DNA of 64,000 nucleotides, taken from Larix kaempferi. Its lineage: Eukaryota; Streptophyta; Pinopsida; Pinales; Pinaceae. The notes under the pieces are model-generated. The model did not search any database. It saw only the letters and a list, made by a program, of their open reading frames with translations, and was not told the origin of the DNA. Location: assembly GCA_027924585.1 (NCBI GenBank), contig BSBM01000440.1, positions 12,431,501 through 12,495,500 of the forward strand, given 5' to 3'. The translations under genes and the position numbers were made by a program. Position 1 is the stretch's first letter; each line of letters begins with the position of its first letter. Below, in pieces: positions 1 through 12,599 of this stretch.

Positions 1-527
1 AAAAACATAACTCATGAAGTGTATTGTGCAGGAAAGGACCAAATATGCAAGTATAGTGTTCTAGGCTAGGCCAGAACTGTAAAATTCAAGCAAAACAATA
101 AGTACAAAACAAAAAATAACTACTGATCATACCAAACCATAGATCGATGGGAATCAACCCGGTTGGAGTCGCCAAAATTATAGCTAGTGTTTTCACACCA
201 GCTCGTGCTAAAGAGCACCTACTAAGGATTATGGAACCCTTAGTATCATTTCTCAAAAGATAGATAATATGTGGATGCAAAGAAAAGTAAAAACAAATCT
301 AACTAATTACTACAGTAAAGTAAATAGACAGGAACTGATGAATAAAAATTGTATTTTGTATTATGTTTCAAATAATGGTTTACAATCAGAGTTTATCTCA
401 TAAGTTGAGGAGATGGGGGTCCTCACAGCTATATGAAGAGTAGCGCGTCGGGTCTCCAAGGTTCCTTTCTCTTCTCCAAATGCTCAAATGGTGGCCAAGA
501 ATCGATTAGATGGGAAAAAAATCTCAA
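1..527 (-). mobile_element. Decayed Tat-like LTR fragment (left part)
   Basis: This stretch has no gene. It matches, with heavy divergence, the LTR of the Tat element at 15771-17930. A GGAGTCGCCAAAA box near 166 is followed by an alternating pattern ending in AGCACCTACTAAGG, like the GGGCACCTGCTAACTAG block at 17249. A CTCCAAGGTTCCTTTCTC stretch near 456 and GTGGCCAAGAA near 491 parallel 17493-17530. The remaining part of the same LTR resumes at 12172, on the far side of the inserted LARD. The left end lies outside the window. Confidence 0.6.
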
Positions 528-3431
528 TGTCATGTTCCCAGTCACCTTAGTACCCTTTAGAAGTAATGGGAGAGCTCCCTTGAGTCACCTTCTAATTTTG
601 CTTTCTTCTTCTCCCAAGAAATTCAAAGGATCTGCAACTTTGAACCCACAATGATTATTGATCCACAATCCGTAGTTCTACAACAACCTCTGATCTACAA
701 CCCGCAATCGGAATTCGGAATTCGGATTGCCAAAAATTATCCTTCCGCAGAAATCGCCATCCTGAATTCCGCAATCTACAATCCACATGGGGAAGTCAGA
801 AGTTGGAATTCAACGCTGCCCTAGAAAAATTCCCTCCAACATGCCGCAATCTACATGCGGGATTCGGAAATGCAGAAGCCCAAATACGTAGCTCCGATGA
901 ATTCTCCTTTCTAATTTTTGCAATCTGCAGTCCGCCTTGCGGAACTCGGAAATCGGAATGCCCATCTCACCAATCCATAAAAGAAAAACCATACTCCGCA
1001 ATCTGCATTCTGCATTGCATATTCAGAAATGCAAAAATCCCAAATATCCGTTCCAGGAAAAATTACCTCCCACAATCCACATTTCGCATTGTGGATGTGA
1101 AAATGAGGAAATCCAAATTTCAATTCTAGGGAAAAATTACTTCCCGCAATCCGCATCTCGCATTCTACATTGCGGATGTGGAAATGCGGAATTCCATACG
1201 CCACCCATGGTTGGTCCTCGACTTCTGCAATCTATGATATTTATTACGGATGTGGAAAGATCCTTGCTGATGCGGAAGGGTCAAGACCAAAGATCCCTGC
1301 TCTATCAAGCTTCTAAAAAAAACTTCCAAGGGTCATAACTCCCTCATACTTGGTCCAAATTGGACAAGGCCGGTACTGTTGGAAATATTTTGGAGAAATA
1401 TATCCAATGGTATGACCCCCTACCGAATTTGAGAACTCTAGCCTTATAACTCTCCAACTAAAATCTGGCTTATAACTCCCTCAATGCACCATTAACCTTA
1501 TGCAAGGAGCTCTACTCCACTTCTGCCAAATTTTCTCTCCTTCATCTGGTCCACAGGGTATCCATTCTCTTCCCAAATCCTGGTTGGAGTGGTCCGGTAC
1601 ATTTACCAGACTTAGCCCCAACTCATCCAAAGATAATTCAAAAGCATTATCAAGATATTACAATTATGCATAAGCACACTCCATGAACATAAGGGATGAA
1701 ACATGATCCACACCCTTAGAATGGAATGCATGCACATACTCCTCCCAGGCATAGTGAAGAAAGCATACAAGGCTTGACCCTATTCCTCAAACATAATCAC
1801 ACATAAGTACCAAGGATACATACAAGGATGCAAATGTGCAAGGGCATGATAAATGAATCATGTAGGAAGATGCATGCATCACTAAACACAGGGAGACTGT
1901 AACATTATCCATCCACACAAACAACATGTATCCAACATTCAACATGGGAATAATAACAACATAAACACAATCTTAACATAAGCATATGCATACAACCCTA
2001 TTCATCAAGGGCCATTTCCATAAGCAAATAGATGCATTCATACACAATTCCCTATTGATCCAATCTCATGTAATTCATCAACCAATAACTTAAACATAAG
2101 AAGCCTAACACAACACATGAAGTAACATTATTTAAACACCACAAGGAACACTTTTCTTCTCATGGAATTATCCAAGCAACTGGATATGGGATGCAACTTT
2201 CCAACCCAACCATAGATCTCTTCTTATCCTCTATTATTTCAGCAATCAAAGATCACCCCCGAGCTGGGGCTATGTAGCCACTAAGGAGTATCACTTAGGA
2301 TCACTCACAGACCTGGTTCATAGTCCATCAAGGCATTCAACAAATAGTTGATTTGTCAAGCAAGTGGGGAAGCAGGTGAGGGTTTCCTAGGTCATTAATA
2401 TCATCCATGGATCTATGGGAATATTCCAATGATCTCATCCAATTCAGGAACCCCAATCACCTCCACCCTCAGCCTAATTAAGGTCCCCTTCACTGCTGCC
2501 CAGTCCCTAGGGAGCCCCTTCCCTTATAATTGAACTAGGAAAGTGTGGTTGATCCTGACTACTAGAACAAGGTAGATGAGCCCTTGCTGGCCTAGGCATA
2601 TAGGACTAAACCCTCCTGGCCTCTTTCCACTGCAATCCACACGTGTATCCTCTTCAATGTTGCGAACGAAAGGCTATAACCCGCAATAAGGTATCGACTG
2701 TCCAATCTAGTCTTCCCCAAGGGTATCCTAATATTCTCATGCTCTGCAATTCATCCGAGGGCCTGGGTTCAAGGTTTGCTCAATAGAATACCCTTCCCAC
2801 ACAGGGTTTCTGTGTATTATTGACTTTGCAATTCGTGTTCACACAGAATCGTGATTTCTCCTCTTGTCTTCTCTGCTAGGTTCAGCTCAGTCCCCCTACG
2901 TGATGAATGAGGTCCTTCATCAACTATCGAGGTATGGATATGGATGGTAGAATTCCCAAGTGTAGAGTGGCTTAAGGGAAATCAAAACACAAGGCCATTC
3001 CCTGCCATAGGGATTTGTAGGCTTCCCCATGCTCCATCAAATTCATGGGTTGGTTTTCTCAACCACCCTCTTATATTTGCATTAATGTCAGCATGGGAAT
3101 TCAAATGGATTCATCAATGGACATGTGGAAGCATGGTTCCAATCCCATAACCCCCTCACCTCTCCCTAGTGGATACATAATTCCTCCTCATTTTGTTGCA
3201 TCCATAACCAATCCTTGGTATTTTATTTACATGTCATTATTTACATCATTTACAATCTTCCATGGCTTACTAGCACATGGGTTATGAGAATATCAAATAC
3301 TTGCCTATGGAATTAAACTTAAGCATCCACTACTGGGGGCCTTGGCCTTGAGCTCCACACTAGGGAAAACACACCTTGCAATATTTACATAGCAGCCAAA
3401 ATAGCTTAAGGGTAGAATGAGGGATATTGCA
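528..3431 (-). repeat. LARD 3' LTR
   Basis: This 2904-bp LTR reads TGTCATGTTCCC at its left end and GGATATTGCA at its right end. It is collinear with 9300-12171 and with the split solo LTR at 14405-34108. It contains a palindromic GCGGAAT-type array (about 655-1260). Read on the element strand, the LTR begins with the right end shown here. No open frame with recognisable coding content is present. Confidence 0.8.
655..1260. repeat. Palindromic GCGGAAT/ATTCCGC array in LARD LTR, copy 1
   Basis: Short motifs built from CCGCAATCC, GCATTC and their complements GGATTGCGG and GAATGC recur dozens of times. Several units share a frame: GGAAAAATTACYTCCC, then CCGCAATCCGCAT, then ATTGCGGATGYGGAAATG. 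Opposed halves can pair into imperfect hairpins about 40-50 bp long. The same array is present in the two other LTR copies, so it belongs to the family. Confidence 0.7.
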
Positions 3432-3445
3432 TCCTCCCCCCCTTA
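3432..3445 (-). other. LARD polypurine tract
   Basis: Read on the minus strand this is TAAGGGGGGGAGGA, directly adjoining the LTR. Its position and composition fit the plus-strand priming site beside the 3' LTR of a right-to-left element. Confidence 0.8.
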
Positions 3446-5032
3446 GAATAACTCTATCCTCGGTGTTCCAACACCTAGAATTACGTATACAATCTACACA
3501 TTTCCAAAATTACAAAAATGTTGCAGGTTTTCCCTTGTATTTTTATCTTTACTTTGAAATTTCAGTACCAAATCCTTTGGCTTCCACAAGCTGCTCCGGC
3601 TGGCTTTGACCTTCCATCTCTATTGGTGTGCGCTTCTCCATAGAAATCCCTTATTTTTCCTTGCTTTCCAATCGATCTACAAGTCTGGAATTTTCATGGT
3701 TGTTATCTCTCTTATTGTTTCTGGTTGGACAGATGCAGAGGCAATGATCTCCTCCACATTTCCAACATTCCAGGGGCCTATTTTTCTTTATCTAATCCAT
3801 TTCCTTGGAGTCTTCTCACCTGGAACATTTCTTAGCAAGATGAGTGGATGAATGCCTCTTCATTGATCTATTGTTGGTTGCTTCCAGAGTGTTTCTTACC
3901 TCCCTTTCTAGGAAAATAGAGTCCTGCAAAGCCCTGTGGCTCATCTCATTCTGCTGCCTTTGTAGCTTGAGCATTTCTCTAATATTCTCTTGGGTCTTGG
4001 CAATTGTTTGCAGGAGATTTCCATCCAAATCTAGCAGTCTTTGGTTTGTTGTCGTGGCCAATGTACATAGCATTCCACTCTTTGCTTTCTAGTACCTTTT
4101 TTTTGTAACAGCTGCAACAAATTAACTTCAATTTATCACTTGTGAAATACATCATTGCAATTCTATTAGGCCAAGCATAACATAACATAACATTAAAATC
4201 ATTCAATTAATTGCCCAAATGACATGAAAATCCCATGATTTATCCATGATACTTTCGCACTTTTCATGCTTTCCCAACATGCACATGAACTCTTATTCAT
4301 GTTCATCCTTTCACAGGAAACCTACTATTTCAGCATTCACAATTATTTTAAGCAATTAACACAATCATTTTCAGCTATAACATGCATTCAACAATTCTCT
4401 GTTTTCTGATTGCATTAATAAAAAGAAGGAAGAGAATAGTAAGAGTTTTCCCCACTTAGTTTTGTACCAATCTGGGGCCACCCCACCACTGTGGTTTCAT
4501 GCTCCCTAGCCTCTTTCACTCCAATGTGAATGCTTGACTTTCCTTTTTGGCTTATGACACTTAGTGTCTATGTTCTATCCAAGACCTTTCAACCATGGAA
4601 CCCTTCCACATCGTTTGTCTACAAGACCCTTGGATGCTAGGACTCACACAAGTCCACTAGCACCATCATTCATTGCTGCTCATGCTGATCTTTTTAGGAC
4701 AGTCACATGTCCACATGCATCCTTAGGATGCCTTCATAGTTCTTTCTTCCTGCAATGACCAAGGTTTCCAACAAGAAACAAAAGTGTATGATCTTGGTTG
4801 TCATAAGAGTTTTTCATGAAATTTTCATTATCCAAAATAAGAAATGAATGAAAATTAAATACTTATCTATATTGGGCATTTCCTCTTTGGTCCACACGGT
4901 CCTGCTTTACTTTACAATCCTTGGGATCACCTGTGGAATTGGATGTTTTCTATCCCATAAACCACTCCACGCCATCCAAATAATCAATGCCAAGCTAGTG
5001 CTCTGACTAGGTTCCCAGGCATTGGTGGTGCC
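3446..5032. other. LARD interior, left part: no recognisable gene
   Basis: No retroelement domain is seen. The longest suggestive frame is on the minus strand at 3816-4073. It is 85 residues long and rich in Q, L, E and N (TIAKTQENIREMLKLQRQQN), so it could form a short coiled coil. It matches no gag motif I know and may be chance or a remnant. Confidence 0.4.
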
Positions 5033-6668
5033 TGTAATATCTCGATTTTGATCTTATTGCATTAAAATTGTAAATGATGTAAATATCGTTATTAAATCAT
5101 GGTGAGGAGCTCAAGGCCAAGGCCCCGCCATCGATTTATCGTTTTATGTATCGGAAATTAAAAATCAATGCATATGGTTCTTGTGCTAACCATGCACAAT
5201 AGAAGTTATGACATCATGTAAATATGAATTTTAATGAAATACCCAAAACTAGTTGTGCAATGCAACAAGATATGGGGGCATGATTTTCACATGGAACGGG
5301 GAGGGAAAATATTCAAACCCTTGAGCCAATAGTGTTATCCAAATTTCATTGAGAGAACCCATAAACCCTAATCTACACATTTTGACTTATGCACCCAATC
5401 ATTTAATTCTTCCAATAGTTGGTTGAGGTAGTTAATGCCTTGGGAATGGAGAGGTATGGCAGCCAATTTCATGTATGGGAAAGCCATCAATCCGGGAAAA
5501 CATATTTTTGCTTCTTGGGCAAGAAAAAACCAACGAAATTGTTCCTAAAGCCATTCTTCACCCATGGTATTTTCTCTCTCACGCAGCTGGAGCTAGCTGG
5601 GGCTTTCTCCTTCACGTTTTCCATCATTTTCCAGCATTTACCATAGCTGGAAATTCATTTTTGTATTGCATAGTGGCTGGGATGAAGGGTGTCACGATTT
5701 GGGGGTTTATGGAGCCCGTTTATGTCCCTTGAATTCCCATAAACATTTTTTGAAAATGATTTTGCTCTCCTAGGGTTGATTTTCCATCTGCCATTTCGTT
5801 TTTGGTTGCCTACGTTTTTCTAGAACTAATGGAAACCCATTTTGAGGCATCCCACTATCAAAACGTTTCTCCTCATGCCCAACACTTGTCATTTTGTTGT
5901 TATGTGCATCCTTCTTTTGGTTTGAACTTGTGAGCAAGGAATTAGGAGTGGAAGTGGACCATGATTGGCTTGATAAACCTAGAGAGGAAGGTAACCTCTC
6001 AAGAATATCAAAAGGGATGGCTACTCTTCTATGCACACCTTGAAGAACACTAGAATGGAAGGTATTGCATAAGGGACTTTGTAGTGGTGAAGGGAATACT
6101 TCCTTTTGTCAGGTGTGTAGTTATTGTGGGGACCAAGCTAGATATATCTTGTAGAGGGTATCCATATCTCTGTGGTTGAGCTCACTAGCTTAGCAATTCA
6201 TCCTTTCCATTGCCTTTGTAGCCTGATAAACCCAACCGTAGATTAGCTTGGCTGATTTTGGTGTATATTTTCCTATGTGTGAGTCTGTTGTTCCCCTTTT
6301 CCTTGTAGAAAACATGCCCATCTCGGGGGTGGCAGTTGTGTTGAGAGATTGATGAGCACAACTGGCCTATGGTTGGGTGGAACATTGCAGTTGCATAGCC
6401 AATTGCTCGGGACTACTTTGTTTTAAGATAAGTACTCTCTTGTGTTAATTTTGTAATGTATTTATTTGATGACTATCATGAATATCTTGAATGTATGCTA
6501 GATGTGTAATAGAATTTACTTCCGTTGTGTTTCTTGCATATATATATATACATCTTCATATGTATTTTTTTATATTCCGTGGATTTTGTTAAAAATCATG
6601 GGGCTAGATGCCCAGTTTTAGCATCACGTTTTCTCCATATTGCTAGCATGATGGGAGGGGATGTGACA
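5033..6668 (+). mobile_element. Oppositely oriented LTR of a LARD-related family (putative solo LTR)
   Basis: The left end reads TGTAATATCTCG and shares GTAAATGATGTAAATA and GAGCTCAAGGCCAAGGCCCC with the reverse complement of the LARD LTR end (3330-3431). The right end reads GGGAGGGGATGTGACA, resembling the other LARD LTR terminus (ACTGGGGACATGACA in that orientation). It is therefore an LTR-like sequence facing plus while the surrounding LARD faces minus. The flanking 5-mers (GTGCC and ATTCC) do not match well. No partner LTR or internal domain is visible, so solo LTR is my best guess. Confidence 0.45.
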
Positions 6669-9284
6669 ATTCCAGACCAGTCCCATGCTTGGTTTTCCCT
6701 CTCCATTGCCAAGTTAGCACATCCGTCTGGGTCAAAGGTCAATGGAAGGAAACCGCATCATGACCATTTCCAAGTCAAGGCTCTACTACGGAGCCATAGG
6801 AATGCATCAGCCTTTCACACACACTACCCTTCATACACACAACAACTCTTCATGCTCATCACAACTTCTTCATGCACATCACAACCCTTCATGCACATAA
6901 CAACCCTTCGCACACACCACATCCCTTCACAGCAACCCCTCACAACAACCTCTTCACTTTTCTTATTTAGTTTGTAACACCAATTGCATCTATTCAAGTT
7001 CACAACACAAGATGGATAAGTAAGCTCATCAGTATTGTTGCCTCAAAGCTATAAACCTATTTCATAACATTCACTATCAACTATTGAAACACTAGGAATG
7101 CATCCATTCCCTTAGGGTGTAATCAATATTGACAACCCTAACATAACTCAGCACCAAAAAGGTGTGCATCCCCTTCCAATGTGCAATATGAAGGCCCTAA
7201 TCATACTTCAAGAAGTCTGAGATAATATAAATAAAATAAAACATGCTCTGCATATTAACTCTAGTAGCTAGACATCTATATATCTCAGCTTGGGTTACAG
7301 AACACTTATCCATTTTGCAGATGTATTCTCCCTTCATTTAGTAGGAATGGGGCTCCCTTCTCTGAGTTAGTGACAGTCCCCCAGTCTGCCACCCCAAACC
7401 CTCTCACGTTCCATATCCCACATATGCCTTCTTGACATAATTTTACCATCTCACTAAAATGGTTTACCCATGTGCAGTGCAGATGAGACATCCTCATGTT
7501 GTTTATCTCTTGTAAGTGGCACCACTCTACCCATTAGGGTTTCATTATAGCTTCCCTAGCACAACCATCCACTTATAACATGTCCTTTTTGACACAATCC
7601 TGGATTAGCCGAGCAATTGGTAGAACTTAACAATCATTATTAAAATCTGATTTCCACAATCCCTTAATGGCACTAATAATTAAATTCAAACATGACTTTA
7701 TAGTTATGTCTACTACTTAAATTGATTTACAGCCATGAGATCCTTCTCATAATTCTTGGCCTTTGCACATGGTGGATTTCATCCTCTAATATGGACTTAC
7801 CCACATTGCCATCCCCAAGACATTTTTTCCTGAAGTCTAAAAATTCAGGTTAGTCCAAACACTTGTGAGTTTTCATGTACATAATATTTCATTGCTGCCA
7901 CAGTCATTGAAGTAATTTTCAAAATTATAACATTCAATAACTCAATCACTTTTAGCTGTTAGGATTTCAATTGCAATGAAATATATATTTATTTATTTTA
8001 CATGCATCATTGTCACAATGAGATTGGGAGATATTATCACACTATCTATGCAAATCAATAAAATTTCAATGCTCATTACTTCCCAACCATTTGTTTTATG
8101 CAATTCTGTCCTTCCATAGAGCATCATGTTGGCCCATCAAACATGAATTCCTTCATCCTGCACTCATAGTGGCTCCTGAAATGATCTCAGAACCATCGTT
8201 AATCCATCATTTCATGTATTATTTACTTTGCAACAGAACAAGCACCACGACCATGCATTCATGCAATGTATCACAATATGTGCATCCACACTCATGCACG
8301 CATATTTAAAACTTTTACATTATCTTTTAGTGTGTCTTTACTCAATGCAATCACAAATTACAAAATATGTTAATGCATATTGACCTATGCACACTATGCT
8401 ATCATGTCCTGAATTCCACTATTCGACGCATATGGCCCTAACCATGGCCATCTAACCTAGCCTACACTACTATAACACTACCATACGAGGGATATAAGTC
8501 CTTACTTTCCCTAGTTATTAATTCATAACTAGAATGGCATGACATGTCCTTTATGTGAATGTATTCTAAATCTTTAAACAATCACATGGTATGAGGCCTA
8601 TTTCTTTACTATCACATACATTACCATACCATGTGTAATATCATTCACATACATGCATTTACTATTACATGCATACTCTTTTATGAAGGTTAAAACATGG
8701 TTAAGGATTCTTACCCATCCTTTCTCAATACTTGTACAATCATCATGGATGAACATTACCTACACGGTTCTTACTAACCTCTTGGATGTTACCTGATCAG
8801 CTTGGCTTCTTACCAAGGACTACATAGTCCTTCCACCAATCTTGATGACCACAAATATGCTACACCAACATTTATTCATAAGGTTGTTGGTCACATGCAA
8901 CAGTATCATCAACATCTTCAATCACGCTTCAACCCTTTCTGGTTAGGCAACCATCATCAACCACAACACTTGCCCTTAGTGGCTCATTGCATATGTAAAA
9001 CCTCACTAGCTTTACCAACATGCAACCTCACATTCATGCACTATGCATTATCTAAAAATATGCCTACTAATTCATATCACTTCACCCATCTAGTCTATTG
9101 TCTTTTCAGCATTCCTATGCCATAAGTTTTTGTATACAATTTCATAAATATAAACACAAGAGTAAGATAAGGGTTATGGAATTCTCCCTTTCCAATTATT
9201 CATCATACCATGGTCCAATTTATGGAATATCTATGCCTGTAACTCATTCTTTGGCCCCAAAGAAGCCCGAGTGTTGTAACTGAA
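6669..9284. other. LARD interior, right part: no recognisable gene
   Basis: This is AT-rich sequence with runs such as CATACACACAACAACCCTTCATGC repeats around 6830-6930 and many short Met-Pro-His-type frames, none with a known domain. In an autonomous element this part, next to the primer site, would be the leader and gag. Confidence 0.5.
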
Positions 9285-9296
9285 GCTCTGATACCA
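9285..9296 (-). other. LARD primer-binding site (initiator tRNA-Met type)
   Basis: The minus strand reads TGGTATCAGAGC, the standard plant primer site complementary to initiator tRNA-Met. It is separated by three bases (9297-9299) from the LTR that starts at 9300. This fixes 9300-12171 as the 5' LTR and the element direction as minus. Confidence 0.85.
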
Positions 9297-9299
9297 CTA

Positions 9300-12171
9300 T
9301 GTCATGTCCCCAGTCACCTCAGTACCCTTTAGAAGTAATGGGAGAGCTCCCTTGAGAAACCTGCTATTTTGTTTTTCTTCTTTTTCCCAAGCTATTCAAA
9401 GGCTCCACAACTGTAAACCCACATTGATTATTGATCCACAATCCACAGTTCTGCAACGACCTCCGATCCACGACCCACAATCGCAATTCAGAATTCGGAT
9501 TGCCAAACATTATCCTTCTGCGGAAATCACCATCTTGACTTCCGCAATCCGCAATCCAAAATTCGCATACAGAAGTCAGAAGTTAGAAGTCAAATCGTTT
9601 CCTTGAAAAAATTCCCTCTGACATGCCACAATCCGCATGCGGGATTCAGAAATGTAGAATCCCAAATATGTAGCTTTGACGAATTCTCCTTTCCGATTTC
9701 CGCAATCCACAGTCAACCTTGCATAACTCAGAAATCAGAATGCCCATCTCACCAATACGAAAAAAAACCATCCTTTGCAATCCGCAATCCGCATTCTGTA
9801 TTGCAGATGCAGAAATGCATAAATCCCAAATATCCGTTTTGGAAAAAATTACCTCCCACAACCCAAAATCCGCATTCCGCATTGCGAATGCGGAAATCCA
9901 AATTTCAATTATGGGGAAAAATTACTTCCCGCAATCCACATCCTGCATTGCAGATGCGGAAATGTGGAATTCGATACACCATCCATGGTTGGTCCCCAAC
10001 CTCCACAATATGAGATCCGCATTATGGATGCAGAACGGTCCTTGCAGATGCGGAAGGGTCAGGACCAAAGACCCCCTCTCTAGCAAGATTCTAAGGAAGA
10101 CTTCCAAGGGTCATAAATCCCTCATCTGTGGTCCAAATTGGACAAGGACGGTACCGTTGGAAATCTCTTGGAGAACTCTATCCAATGGTATGACCCCCAA
10201 CCCAATCTGAGCACTCTAGTGTTGTAACTCTCCAACTAAAATATGGCTTATAACTCCCTCAATGCACCATTAACCTTATGCAAGGAGCTCTGCTCCACTT
10301 CTGCCAAGTTTTCTCTCCTTTATCTGGTCCATAGGGTATCCATTCTCTTCCCAAATCCTAGCTGGATTGGTCCTACACATTTACCAGAAAACTTATCCAA
10401 ATATAATTCAAAAGCACTATCAAGAGATTACAATTATGCATAATCACACTCCATGAACACAAGGGATGAAACATGATCCACACCCTTAGAATGGAATGCA
10501 TACACATACTACTCCCAGGCATAGTGAAGAAAGCATACAGGGCTTGACCCTATTCCTCAAACATAATCACACATAAGTACCAAGGATACATACAAGCATG
10601 CAGATGTACAAGGGCATGATAAATGACTCACGTAGGCAAATTCATGCATCACAAAACATAGGGGTACTGTAACATTATCCATCCACACAACCAACATGTA
10701 TCCAACATTCAACATGGGAATAATAACAACAGAATCACAGTCTTAAAACAAGCATAGGCATACAACCCTATTCATTAATTGCCATTTCCATAAGAAAATA
10801 GATGCATTCATACACAGTTCCCTATTGGTCCAATCTCATGTAATTCATAACACATGAAGTAACATTATTTAAACACCACAAGGAACACTTATCTTCTCAT
10901 GGAAGTCTCCAAGCAACCGGATATGGGCTGCAACTTTCCAATGCAACCATAGATATATTCCTATCCTCTATTATTTCAGCAATCAAAGATCACCCCCGAG
11001 ATGGGGCTATGTATCCAATAAGGAGTATCACTTAGGCTCACGCACAGACCTAGTTCATAGTGCATCAAGGAATTCAACACATAGTTTATTTTTCAAACAA
11101 GTGGGGAAGCAGGAAAGGGTTTCCTAGGTCATTAAGCTCATCCACAAAGCTATGGGCACATCCCAATGATCTCAGCCAGTTAAGGAACTCCCATCACGTC
11201 CACTCTCAGCCTAAGTAAGGTCCTCTTCACTGCTACATATTCCCTAGGGTGCCCCTTCCCTTAGCATAGACCTAGGAAAGTGTGGCTGATAGTGACTTCG
11301 AGTACAAGGTAGATGATCCCTTGTTGGCCCAAGCATATAGTACTAAACCCTCCTGGCCTCTTTCCACTGCAATCCACACTTGTATCATCTTCAATGTTGC
11401 GGCTGAAAGGCTATAACCCACAACAATTTCTCGGCTATCCAATATGGTCTTCCCCAAGGGTTTCCTAAGCCTATCACGCTTTGCAGTTCATCCCAGGGAT
11501 CAGTTTCAGGGTTTTCTCAATAGAATACCCTTCCCACACAGGGTTTATGTGTATTATTGACTTTGCAATTCGTGTTCACACAGAATCACAATTTCTCTCT
11601 CTCGTCTTCTCTACTAGGTTCATCTCGATCCCCCTGCGTGATGAATGAGGTCCTTCATCAACTATCAGGGTATGTATCCTAATGGGAGAATTCCCAAGCA
11701 TGGAGTGGCTTAAGGGATAAGAAAAACACAAGGCCATTCCCTTTCATACGGATTCGCAGGCTACCCCATGCTCCATCGAATTCATGGGTTGGTTTTCTCA
11801 ACCACCCTCTTACAGTTGCATTAATTTCAGCATGGGAAGTCAAATGGGTTCATCAATGGACATGTGGCAACATGGTTCCAATCCCATAACCCCCTCACCT
11901 CTCTCTAGTTGATACATAGTTTCCCCTCATTTTGTTGTAGCCATAGCCAGTCCTTGGTATTTTATTTACATGGAATTATTTACATCATTTACAATCTTCC
12001 ATGGCTTACTAGAACATGGGTTATCAGAATATCAAATACCTTCCTATGCAATTAAACTTAAGCATCCACTAGTGGGGGCCTTGGTGTTAAGCTTCACACT
12101 AGGGAAAACACACCTTGCAAATATTTACATAGAAGCCAAAATAGCCTAAGGGTGGAATGAGGGATATTACA
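9300..12171 (-). repeat. LARD 5' LTR
   Basis: This 2872-bp LTR starts TGTCATGTCCCC and ends GGATATTACA. It is collinear with 528-3431 and has the primer site at its left edge. It includes the palindromic array at about 9430-10060. It has scattered substitutions and a roughly 30-bp shortfall near 10850 relative to copy 1. Confidence 0.8.
9430..10060. repeat. Palindromic GCGGAAT/ATTCCGC array in LARD LTR, copy 2
   Basis: This is the second copy of the array described at 655-1260. Clear opposed halves are CCGCAATCCGCATTC with TTGCAGATGCAGAAATGC near 9785-9815, and ATCCGCATTCCGCATTGC with GAATGCGGAAATCC near 9866-9900. Confidence 0.7.
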
Positions 12172-12599
12172 CTGAAAGAGGTAGGCTAGAGTGCAGTAAG
12201 AATTTTGGCAGCATAAGGGTGGGAAGAGTGATACATGGATGTGAAATGGGGGGCCTCCATCACCTTTTTACAGCAATTTTGTGTTGTGGAGTATGGACCC
12301 ATGGTATTGGGAAATCAATAGTATTGGCCAGTGGTATTTGATGTTTTCCCTCTTTAATTTTATTTTGACTTTTTTCCCTTTTACTTTTTCTTTTTTGGGG
12401 ATTTTGACCATTTTTTATGGGATTTTAACATTTTTTGAAGTATTTTCATTAATTGATGAGGGAAATAAATATTTTTTTCCCATTTGGTTACCAATTTAGG
12501 GATTTTTTGGTTTTTGGAGGCCAAAAATGTAGGAAAAATGGATGAATGGGTTATGTGACTATGGGGATGAGCTAGGTGAATAATTTTTGGGTGTTAACA
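12172..12599 (-). mobile_element. Decayed Tat-like LTR fragment (right part)
   Basis: This resumes the Tat-like LTR interrupted at 527. It contains TTTTGGCAGCATAAGG, GATGTGAAATGGGG, a CCATGGTATTGG block and a T-rich tract, all in the order seen at 17547-17930. It ends GGGTGTTAACA, the same terminus as the intact Tat LTRs. The TATA block corresponding to 17594-17605 is mutated (CTTTTTACAG). Confidence 0.7.

Larger units (their letters stand above)
528..12171 (-). mobile_element. Non-autonomous LTR retrotransposon without gag/pol (LARD)
   Basis: Two direct copies of a 2.9-kb sequence (528-3431 and 9300-12171) enclose a 5.9-kb interior. Both copies start TGTCATG and end in CA. The interior has a minus-strand polypurine tract beside the left copy and a minus-strand initiator-Met primer site beside the right copy, so the element runs right to left. 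The 5 bases on each side are CTCAA and CTGAA, an almost perfect target duplication. I found no gag, protease, reverse transcriptase, RNase H or integrase motif, so it must have been mobilised in trans. The LTR copies differ at many positions by eye, which suggests an old insertion. It sits inside a decayed Tat-like LTR. Confidence 0.8.

Noticed and set aside
6839-6960. Short CATACACACAACAACCC-type repeats, considered as a CRISPR array or satellite
   Set aside because: Units are irregular, have no spacers and no associated genes, and the sequence is plant nuclear DNA; it is simple-sequence drift.
9285-9296. Initiator-Met complement considered as part of a tRNA gene
   Set aside because: Only 12 bases match and they adjoin an LTR; no cloverleaf can be formed around it. 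The same holds for 13629, 58713 and 62691.
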